A DNA stretch of 6,386 bases, from assembly GCA_009843725.1 (NCBI GenBank), contig VYCX01000058.1, positions 1 through 6,386 on the forward strand, given 5' to 3'. Positions 1-4,775 of the stretch are shown piece by piece. The notes beneath the pieces are model-generated. The model saw only the letters and a list, made by a program, of their open reading frames with translations. It searched no databases and had not been told where the DNA came from. Made by a program: the position numbers and the translations under genes. The stretch comes from Boseongicola sp. SB0675_bin_26. Lineage in GTDB: Bacteria; Pseudomonadota; Alphaproteobacteria; Rhodobacterales; Rhodobacteraceae. The first letter of the stretch is position 1. The number at the start of each line of letters is the position of its first letter.

Positions 1-456
1 GTCCAGGCACCCGGCAAGGTTTGCACGTTTGTCGAGCACCCGATTCGCCAATTCGACCAGTCGGGCAACCTCCAGCCCCTTGGCTCTTGCCTGTCGTCGA
101 AAGGCCGGTTCGAACTCAAGTGCGCCGATACCACGGCGGCCGATGTAGCAGAGTCGGTCGACCGGGTTGAAATCTTCCTGACTCTTGCCGGTTTCCGCCA
201 GCCACGCGTCGATGAGCCGGTTTCCGAACCTGTCAGGCAGGGCATCTGCAAGCATTCCCGGCAGTCCCTTGAAGGTCTCCCTGTTCAGAGCCAGGAATTC
301 GTAGGGCGTTTCTCTGGCAGGCATCATCAGAGGGGCAACCTCGATGCCGGCGTCCACGAATGCCGGATCGTACTGGAAGACCGCAATGGCGCGCGCGTGA
401 TCCCAGGACACCGCTCCGATGCGCCGACCCCAAAGCATGACGCTGGCGTCAGTCAT
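1..456 (-). CDS. hipA: HipA-family serine/threonine kinase toxin (N-terminal part; runs off left edge)
   Basis: Toxin partner of the adjacent HipB. HipA-family toxins are kinases; E. coli HipA phosphorylates glutamyl-tRNA synthetase, stalling translation and promoting dormancy. Starting at the ATG at 456-454, 152 codons are open without a stop to the first base, giving MTDASVMLWGRRIGAV at the N terminus. Residues 1-115 fit the HipA N-terminal subdomain: a short beta-rich start (VMLWGRRIGAV), an acidic/aromatic stretch (FQYDPAFV), the segment GLPGMLADALPDRFGNRLID (64-83), then RLCYIGRRGIGALEFEP (101-117), the equivalent of the 'IGRDSVGAV' segment of E. coli HipA. The kinase core with catalytic Asp and autophosphorylated Ser would lie outside the window, so activity cannot be judged. 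The ATG overlaps the hipB stop by 8 bases (ATGACTGA), indicating translational coupling. The exact target is unknown, since HipA homologues differ in substrate. Confidence 0.88.
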   Translation of the reverse strand, partial: MTDASVMLWGRRIGAVSWDHARAIAVFQYDPAFVDAGIEVAPLMMPARETPYEFLALNRETFKGLPGMLADALPDRFGNRLIDAWLAETGKSQEDFNPVDRLCYIGRRGIGALEFEPAFRRQARAKGLEVARLVELANRVLDKRANLAGCLD

Positions 457-787
457 TTGGGTCGTCACCCCACGTCCAGGCAGGATCGCGGTCTTCCCGT
501 GTTCGTGGACGTGCGCGGCGTCGCTGGGCGCCAGCCCGCGAGACGCGCTCGATCGGGCGAATTTGGCCGGTCGGTAGCGCGCCGAGAATGGCATCGCCCA
601 AGCCCAGAGCCAAGGCAACACGCAGGAACGTGTCGAGCGTCGATGGTTCCCCGGTCTCGAGGCGCCGCAAAGTGCGGAGACCGATCCCGGAGTCCTTTGC
701 CAGCATGGATTGCGTCACGTTGCGGGACAGTCGCAATTGAGCCAAACGGGTTCCGATCTCGGCTTCTAGTTGTCGCGATGTCTTCAT
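449..787 (-). CDS. hipB: HipB-like antitoxin, XRE/Cro-C1 family repressor
   Basis: Antitoxin of the HipBA pair: it should bind and neutralise HipA and repress the operon. The 112-residue protein has a helix-turn-helix domain at about residues 10-65 (EIGTRLAQLRLSRNVTQSML, then AKDSGIGLRTLRRLETGEPS and the helix LDTFLRVALALGLGD), the usual XRE pattern of 'R..R...TQ..LA...G....T..RLE.G......T...VA.ALGL'. After residue 80 there is an Arg-rich linker (QRRRARPRTRED) and a short tail ending AWTWGDDPND. Such flexible, Trp-containing tails are typical of antitoxins paired with HipA and may be a protease-sensitive or HipA-contacting element (inference). It lies directly upstream of hipA with overlapping reading frames. 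The start at 787 is supported by a strong purine-rich ribosome binding site and by four operator-like palindromes just upstream, which suggest autoregulation. Confidence 0.88.
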   Translation of the reverse strand: MKTSRQLEAEIGTRLAQLRLSRNVTQSMLAKDSGIGLRTLRRLETGEPSTLDTFLRVALALGLGDAILGALPTGQIRPIERVSRAGAQRRRARPRTREDRDPAWTWGDDPND

Positions 788-789
788 AT

Positions 790-796
790 CCTCCTC
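790..796 (-). promoter_or_regulatory. Ribosome binding site of hipB
   Basis: On the minus strand GAGGAGG lies two bases before the ATG at 787. The GAGG half closer to the 5' end leaves a spacer of about five bases, which is workable. This fixes the hipB start. Confidence 0.7.
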
Positions 797-799
797 AAA

Positions 800-815
800 C
801 GGTCACATATAGCCT
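800..815. repeat. Operator 1 (nearest hipB)
   Basis: Sequence cggtcacatatagcct; 13 of 16 bases equal the copy at 918-933. It ends 13 bases upstream of the hipB start codon, next to the ribosome binding site, inside the likely 5' leader. Confidence 0.65.
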
Positions 816-840
816 TTTATTGGATTGAACAGCTTTCTGC

Positions 841-856
841 AGGTCATATATGGCCT
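841..856. repeat. Operator 2
   Basis: Sequence aggtcatatatggcct; 14 of 16 bases equal the copy at 918-933. It overlaps the start-site side of the proposed -10 element at 854-860. Confidence 0.7.
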
Positions 857-883
857 ATAATCAGATATTTTTTCAAGTGGCAA
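854..883 (-). promoter_or_regulatory. Putative hipBA promoter
   Basis: On the minus strand TTGCCA (883-878) is followed after 17-18 bases by TTATAG/TATAGG (860-854), a plausible sigma-70 pair lying under operators 2 and 3. An alternative is TTGCAT (951-946), 17 bases, then ATATAT (928-923) inside operator 4. Either would be blocked by a repressor bound to the array. Neither is a strong consensus match, so the choice is uncertain. Confidence 0.4.
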
Positions 884-893
884 TAAATGACCT
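878..893. repeat. Operator 3 (degenerate copy)
   Basis: Sequence tggcaataaatgacct; 11 of 16 bases equal the copy at 918-933. The outer arms (GGC and CCT) and the spacing are kept, and the flanking CCTATAAAA resembles the flank of the other copies. It covers the proposed -35 element at 878-883. Confidence 0.5.
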
Positions 894-917
894 ATAAAAG
901 CGCATTTCTGATACTAA

Positions 918-933
918 AGGCCATATATAGCCT
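918..933. repeat. Operator 4 (best palindrome)
   Basis: Sequence aggccatatatagcct. Fourteen of 16 positions are self-complementary, with only the central C/A step breaking symmetry. It is the farthest from hipB. Confidence 0.7.
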
Positions 934-1475
934 ATTAAAACAAAAATGCAACACAATGTCGAGAAGGACGCTGTGGCGAGTGCAAACTCCAAGCAAGGCG
1001 GGCGAATCTGGCGGCAACGCGCCCGGTGCCAACGTTGCGGGCAGGCTGGCCTCTGGATAGCGGAAAGCGGACAGGGGCGGCCGGAGTGGGTTGCGGCGAA
1101 GCAAGGGGGGGACCGAGAGGTACTGGCACAACACACATCGCTCCGGCGATCGACGGTGCCTGCGGGAGGTTGGTCGGTGCCGGAAACTCTGTCGAAGGTG
1201 CGTTGTTCCCAGCGCGAAGGTCGGGAGGATTGCAAAAGGGCGACCGGTGGGAGGGGGCTGACGTCGTGGCGGAGCGCGATCCCCAGGTCGAGTGGCGTCG
1301 CATTGTGCAGGAATGCCTGGCGACTGGCGTTCGGGCGTATCTTGAAGTGATCGCAGGCACGGCGGGAACGCGGCAGCAGGAGCGGTTGAACCGCGGACCT
1401 GGCACTGCACGTCTCGGCTTGCAATGCCGCGCATCGCGACATCTATCCGAATTTCCAGGGGAGGGTGCCAAGGGC

Positions 1476-1547
1476 AGGTCTGCTTTCAGGTGCGCTGCGC
1501 CAACCAAGCTGGCCAGCCCGGGCGAATTGCCCGTAAGGTCTGCTTTC
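1476..1547. repeat. Pair of 12-bp direct repeats 60 bp apart
   Basis: The 12-mer aggtctgctttc occurs at 1476-1487 and again at 1536-1547, exactly 60 bp start to start. Between them, at 1519-1533, is a small hairpin (CGGGC, loop GAATT, GCCCG). The function is unknown; this may be part of a decayed repeat element. Confidence 0.5.
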
Positions 1548-1656
1548 GGCTTCGAGGATGCCGGCGCCGTCCGTGCGGCTTTCCCTTGATGAGCTTCCAT
1601 GTTAGGCGACCCGCAGATTCCACGGGGACTTGTGATGCCCGGCACAACTGAATGAC

Positions 1657-1660
1657 GAGG
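1657..1660 (+). promoter_or_regulatory. Ribosome binding site of ndk
   Basis: GAGG lies seven bases before the ATG at 1668, supporting this start rather than other in-frame codons. Confidence 0.65.
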
Positions 1661-1667
1661 ATTCCAC

Positions 1668-2090
1668 ATGGCGATCGAACGCACATTGTCCATCATCAAG
1701 CCAGATGCGACCACGCGAAACCTGACTGGCAAGATCAACGCAAAGTTCGAGGAAGCTGGACTGCGCATCATCGCGCAGAAGCGCATCCACCTGACCGAGG
1801 CACAGGCAGGGAAGTTCTACGAAGTGCATGCCGAACGGCCCTTCTATGACGAACTCTGCGGTTTCATGGCTTCGGCTCCTGTCGTCGTGCAAGTGCTCGA
1901 GGGAGAGAACGCCATCTCCAGGAATCGCGAGGTGATGGGAGCGACCAACCCGGCTGATGCCGACCTTGGCACGATACGCGCGGAATTCGCCGAGAGCGTT
2001 GGCGAGAACTCGGTGCACGGCTCGGATGCGCCGGACACCGCTGCGGTCGAGATTGCGTATTTCTTCTCGGGGCTCGAATTGGTAGGCTGA
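1668..2090 (+). CDS. ndk: Nucleoside diphosphate kinase
   Basis: A cytoplasmic enzyme that moves the gamma-phosphate between nucleoside triphosphates and diphosphates by a ping-pong mechanism with a phosphohistidine intermediate, keeping NTP and dNTP pools balanced. The 140-residue length is that of a complete bacterial Ndk. Diagnostic pieces are all present: the N-terminal [11 protein letters not shown] with Lys11, [35 protein letters not shown], the loop [17 protein letters not shown] with Arg104, and the active-site signature NSVHGSD with catalytic His117. Glu128 in VEIAYFF closes the site. Nothing is missing or truncated. It is transcribed alone, with gene-poor DNA on both sides (about 730 bases upstream, 475 downstream). 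As the only core gene between a toxin-antitoxin module and a putative phage-defence module, it probably marks the ancestral chromosome next to inserted DNA (inference). Confidence 0.98.
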   Translation: MAIERTLSIIKPDATTRNLTGKINAKFEEAGLRIIAQKRIHLTEAQAGKFYEVHAERPFYDELCGFMASAPVVVQVLEGENAISRNREVMGATNPADADLGTIRAEFAESVGENSVHGSDAPDTAAVEIAYFFSGLELVG

Positions 2091-2528
2091 TCGTTCGGTT
2101 GCGGCGTGGGGTGGCGTTGACGAGCCTGCCGAAGGTGCGTGCGTCAAGCTCTCATTGTCACGTTTCGAATCCGGCCCCGCACAGGGTGTCCGATGGCCAA
2201 GACATTAAGCTCCCTGCCTGCGTTATCCGCGAAAGTGTCAGCGACAATCTTCCCGGTGGCCGACACGGCGAGGAGCCCGGAGGCGAATCTCCTGTCTCGC
2301 CAATCCCTTGTGGGGATTCAGGGTAACCCAATCGGGTTGAACTTTATCGATTGCATTGCGCAAAGTGGAAACGAAGGCGGCACCACAGGCACGCTCGGCA
2401 CTGCCTGAAGGCGTTGCAGGATGTCCTGAATGTCAGACGGCGAACGAACCGTGCATACTGGCAAGCAAGCATGTCTTGCAGAAAATCGCCACGGGAAGCG
2501 CAGATCAAGAATTAGAGGACCGCGCTGC
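2091..2528. other. Gene-free stretch rich in stem-loops (ndk to ATPase promoter)
   Basis: About 440 bases with only short open frames that match nothing I recognise. A small plus-strand frame at 2139-2408 (89 codons) starts without a clear ribosome binding site and has no domain. No obvious ndk terminator (GC stem followed by a T run) is visible. What stands out is a series of small inverted repeats: three in a row at 2267-2338, then CAGGCA/TGCCTG at 2386-2407, CAGGA/TCCTG at 2417-2428 and GCAAG/CTTGC at 2465-2479. The region may be intergenic decay, a mobile-element scar or a structured RNA. Confidence 0.5.
2267..2338. repeat. Three consecutive hairpins
   Basis: First, GGCGAG at 2267-2272 pairs with CTCGCC at 2296-2301, with an inner GAG/CTC extension. 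Second, AATCCC at 2302-2307 pairs with GGGATT at 2313-2318 around a five-base loop. Third, AACCC at 2325-2329 pairs with GGGTT at 2334-2338 around AATC. They are nearly back to back. None is followed by a T run on either strand, so they do not look like simple intrinsic terminators. Confidence 0.5.
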
Positions 2529-2558
2529 TTGACCCATTGAATTTTGTTCGAGTACAAT
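2529..2558 (+). promoter_or_regulatory. Sigma-70-type promoter of the ATPase/HNH operon
   Basis: TTGACC at 2529-2534 and TACAAT at 2553-2558 are separated by 18 bases, each one mismatch from consensus (TTGACA, TATAAT). The -10 ends seven bases before the ATG at 2566, so transcription should begin at A2565 or A2566 and give a leaderless mRNA. This fits with the lack of any Shine-Dalgarno sequence ahead of that ATG. Confidence 0.7.
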
Positions 2559-2565
2559 CACCCGA

Positions 2566-3864
2566 ATGCGGATCGATCGTCTGAAACTAATGAATTTCAA
2601 GGGGTTCTCTGAACTGGATCAGAGGCTGAACTGCCGTTTTACCCTGATCGTCGGGGACAATGGCGTGGGCAAGTCCAGCCTGCTTGATGCACTGTCCATC
2701 GCTTTTGGCTCTTTCTTTCTGGGCGTTCCAGATGTCGCCAGACGACATATCAACCAAAGCGAGGTACGTGAATTCGAACGGGAATTCGACGGTGCGCCGG
2801 AGTTCAACCATGCCTATCCGGTCGTGGTGGAGGCTGAAGGGAGGATCACGCATCCCGTGTCCGGCGAGGTCAAGGACCTCTGCTGGACACGTGCACTGGG
2901 CAGCAAAAACGGGCGAACGACCACCAAGGATGCGCGTGCGCTTTCGTCGATCGCGGGAGAGGCCTACCAAGCGGTGAAGGATCTGGCCAATCCCACGCTT
3001 CCTCTTCTGTCCTACTATGGAACCGGGCGCCTCTGGGTTGAGCCCAAGGCTGTCAAGAGAAAGGCGCGGCCGTCTCGGTTCGATGCCTACCGCAACAGCC
3101 ACGAGCCGCGAGTGTCGCCGGCGGACCTGCTGAACTGGCTGCGTCGTGAAAGGTTGAGAGAACTCGAAACGGAACGTTCATCGTCGCTGCTCACCGCTTG
3201 GCGCAAGGCTGTCGAAGCCTGTTTTGACGAGCGCGTCGAAGTGACGTACTCTCCTTCTCGCGAACGTCTCGAAGTCCGATTTGTCAGCCGCGGGCAAACC
3301 ATTGCCTACGAGAATCTGAGCCACGGCCAACGCAACATCCTGTCCATGGTTGGCGATATCGCGTTCAAGGCGACAATTCTCAATCCTCATCTGGGGGCCG
3401 AGGCGGTGAGCGCGGTGCAGGGAACTGTCTTGATCGACGAGATTGACCTGCACCTTCATCCGCGCTGGCAACGCATAGTCGTGCCAGCCCTTCTGGAAGC
3501 GTTCCCGAATTTGCAATTCGTCGCCACGACTCATTCACCTTTCATCATCCAGTCGCTAAGCGAGGGCGTCCTTCTGGACCTGAACGAAATGGAGCTGGAT
3601 GACCGGGTTCACAATTTGCCGCTTCGTGAAATCGTCGAGGGCGTGCAGAAAGTCGAGACGAGTGATCGCTCGGCGTCGTACCTTCGGAAAATGCGCAGTG
3701 CGCAGAACTATCTGGGTCTAGTGGAGAAACAGGCCACTCTTGCCGGTCCCGACGAGCGGGCGAAACTTGAGGCGGAGCTCGACGAGATGGAAGGCCGGAT
3801 CCAGGATCCGGGCCTTGAGGCAATGCTGAAGATCGAACGCCTGGCCAAGTCGACGGGCCGTTGA
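2566..3864 (+). CDS. RecF/SMC-like AAA ATPase, PtuA-like (Septu-type defence)
   Basis: A 432-residue ABC/SMC-type ATPase, probably the sensing or regulatory subunit of a two-gene anti-phage module. It begins with the RecF/OLD-like strand MRIDRLKLMNFKGFSELD. Walker A is GDNGVGKSS (30-38, Lys36), the ABC signature is LSHGQRN (251-257), Walker B is GTVLIDEIDLHLHP (286-299, Asp291 and Glu292), and the switch His is in TTHSP (His323). All ATPase residues are intact. The middle insertion (about 60-245) contains SYYGTGRLW and a basic, helical stretch. The tail (about 375-425) is charged and helical, EKQATLAGPDERAKLEAELDEMEGRI, possibly a coiled coil that contacts the partner nuclease. The stop overlaps the HNH gene start by one base. 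The ATPase + HNH pairing is the hallmark of Septu (PtuA + PtuB) and of the effector pair in Ec78-type retrons. A single-mechanism alternative is an unclassified ATPase-nuclease defence pair. The start at 2566 fits the family N terminus and the promoter. Confidence 0.85.
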   Translation: MRIDRLKLMNFKGFSELDQRLNCRFTLIVGDNGVGKSSLLDALSIAFGSFFLGVPDVARRHINQSEVREFEREFDGAPEFNHAYPVVVEAEGRITHPVSGEVKDLCWTRALGSKNGRTTTKDARALSSIAGEAYQAVKDLANPTLPLLSYYGTGRLWVEPKAVKRKARPSRFDAYRNSHEPRVSPADLLNWLRRERLRELETERSSSLLTAWRKAVEACFDERVEVTYSPSRERLEVRFVSRGQTIAYENLSHGQRNILSMVGDIAFKATILNPHLGAEAVSAVQGTVLIDEIDLHLHPRWQRIVVPALLEAFPNLQFVATTHSPFIIQSLSEGVLLDLNEMELDDRVHNLPLREIVEGVQKVETSDRSASYLRKMRSAQNYLGLVEKQATLAGPDERAKLEAELDEMEGRIQDPGLEAMLKIERLAKSTGR

Positions 3865-4562
3865 TGCGACCGGTCGCGAAAGGTCAGCCCCCTCAAGCCG
3901 AATACGCCCAATATCGGGACGCTCTTGATGATTTGGCAGGTCAGATCGGTCTTTTCTGCAGCTATTGCGAACAACCGATTCAGCACGTCCCGGAAGTCGA
4001 GCACGTGCAACCAAAGAGTTTGGAGCCTGAACTGGAGCGAAGCTGGGAGAACCTCCTCCTCGGCTGCAAAAGTTGCAACAGTACCAAGAGCGACAAGCCA
4101 GTGGACCTGGATCGGGTGGCCATGCCGGACCGCGACAACACTTTTCGAGGCCTTGTGTTTCTTGAAGGCGGCCGCATCGGGCTAGCTCCCGGTCTGACAG
4201 GCACGCAAGCTGAGTTGATGAGGCATGTCGTCGGACTCGTAAGACTGGACAGACATCCCGACGCCGAGAACAAGGATGACCAACCGACCGACCGGGACAA
4301 GCGTGCGGACCTGCGAAGGGATGTCTGGGATCTGGCGCATCGCTACCGGCGATTGGTCGAACAGCCTGAAGGAGATCCTTTGATCTGCAACCTGATCGCT
4401 GATGACCTTGCGCCTGCAAAGGGCTTTTTCTCGGTCTGGATGACCGTGTTTCGCGATCATCCGGAAATGCTGGAGAGGTTTATTCAGGCATTTCCCGGGA
4501 CTGATGCATGCAGTTTCAACGACGAGGGTCAGGCAGTGCCCCGCCCAGGTGGACGACTCTGA
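3864..4562 (+). CDS. HNH endonuclease, PtuB-like (Septu/retron-type effector)
   Basis: The likely nuclease effector of the ATPase/HNH module, 232 residues. The HNH core is clear: a zinc pair FCSYC (Cys32, Cys35), then VEHVQPKS (Glu46, His47), WENLLLGC (Asn63, Cys68) and CKSCNSTKSDK (Cys71, Asn72, Lys75). The two CxxC pairs form the structural zinc site, His47 is the general base, and Asn63 and Asn72 fill the remaining HNH positions. The rest (about 85-232) is a family-specific extension including FRGLVFLEGGRIGLAPGLTGTQAE and a helical region with no named domain. It belongs with HNH proteins encoded beside ATPases in Septu and in some retrons. I chose ATG 3864 over the in-frame TTG at 3861 because it forms a TGATG stop-start overlap with the ATPase, implying coupled translation and fixed stoichiometry. 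Whether the target is DNA or RNA cannot be read from sequence. Confidence 0.85.
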   Translation: MRPVAKGQPPQAEYAQYRDALDDLAGQIGLFCSYCEQPIQHVPEVEHVQPKSLEPELERSWENLLLGCKSCNSTKSDKPVDLDRVAMPDRDNTFRGLVFLEGGRIGLAPGLTGTQAELMRHVVGLVRLDRHPDAENKDDQPTDRDKRADLRRDVWDLAHRYRRLVEQPEGDPLICNLIADDLAPAKGFFSVWMTVFRDHPEMLERFIQAFPGTDACSFNDEGQAVPRPGGRL

Positions 4563-4775
4563 CGGCAGAGGGGCATTGTTCGCGCTGCGCGAAATTCATC
4601 GAATGTCCGACAGATCGACGAGCGTCGTTGTCCCCTTTGGCCAGTCGTGATTGCCGCCAGCCTGCAGTACGACATCGACTGCGAAGCTCGCGGCGACATT
4701 GCGGATAGCTCGCTTGGGACTTGCGCGAGCTGCCCCGCTGACACCGAATGACAGGCGTGCGCAAACCGGATCGTT
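4563..4775. other. Convergent intergenic region with two hairpins
   Basis: This gap separates the ends of the plus-strand nuclease gene and the minus-strand dehalogenase gene. It holds TTCGCG-CTG-CGCGAA at 4579-4593 (6-bp perfect stem) and AGCTCGC/GCGAGCT at 4707-4731 (7-bp perfect stem, 11-base loop). Neither has a T run on either strand, so intrinsic termination is only a possibility. No gene seen. Confidence 0.45.

Larger units (their letters stand above)
800..933. promoter_or_regulatory. Four-site operator array of hipBA
   Basis: Four related 16-bp near-palindromes occur at 800-815, 841-856, 878-893 and 918-933. The best copy is aggccatatatagcct; the general form is RGGYCAYATATRGCCT, with outer half-sites around an AT-rich centre. 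Start-to-start distances are 41, 37 and 40 bp. The block is strikingly AT-rich against its GC-rich surroundings. E. coli HipB binds four operators of the form TATCC-N8-GGATA upstream of hipBA, so the number, half-site spacing (N8 between 4-base arms) and position all match, though the bases differ. HipB/HipBA binding here is inferred. Confidence 0.75.
934..1667. other. Long stretch without a convincing gene (hipBA-ndk gap)
   Basis: About 730 bases lie between the operator array and ndk. All three minus frames and two plus frames are open across roughly 1026-1350, but none gives a recognisable domain, and the conceptual proteins are rich in Arg, Pro, Ser and Cys, as expected from translating non-coding GC-rich DNA. 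No clear ribosome binding site precedes their starts, and one minus-strand frame would run antisense into ndk. From memory, similar stop-poor segments recur between genes of marine Rhodobacteraceae and are often mis-annotated as hypothetical proteins, so a decayed dispersed repeat is possible. I could not compare it with any genome. It may also carry the ndk promoter, for which no good match was seen. Confidence 0.5.

Noticed and set aside
397..828. Plus-strand open frame of 143 codons
   Set aside because: It is antisense to the start of hipA and most of hipB, which have clear domains and a ribosome binding site. The product has no recognisable domain.
856..861. Plus-strand TATAAT as a divergent promoter
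   Set aside because: No good -35 is found at a proper distance and no plus-strand gene follows. It is part of the operator flank repeat.
800..933. CRISPR array
   Set aside because: The four repeats are only 16 bp and palindromic, the intervals are AT-rich promoter DNA, and no cas gene is present. An operator array explains them better.
1026..1589. Plus-strand open frame of 187 codons before ndk
   Set aside because: Four other frames are equally open here and the product is Gly/Ala/Arg-rich with no domain. Openness reflects few stop triplets, not coding.
935..1786. Minus-strand open frame of 283 codons
   Set aside because: It runs antisense into the conserved start of ndk, has low-complexity Arg/Pro/Ser content and no recognisable domain or ribosome binding site.
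2139..2408. Possible small protein of 89 codons between ndk and the ATPase gene
   Set aside because: No clear ribosome binding site or known motif, and it overlaps the hairpin cluster. Not enough to call a gene.
2091..4562. Complete type I-A (Ec78-like) retron
   Set aside because: The effector-like ATPase and HNH genes are present, but there is no reverse transcriptase anywhere in the window and the upstream gap is too short to hold one.
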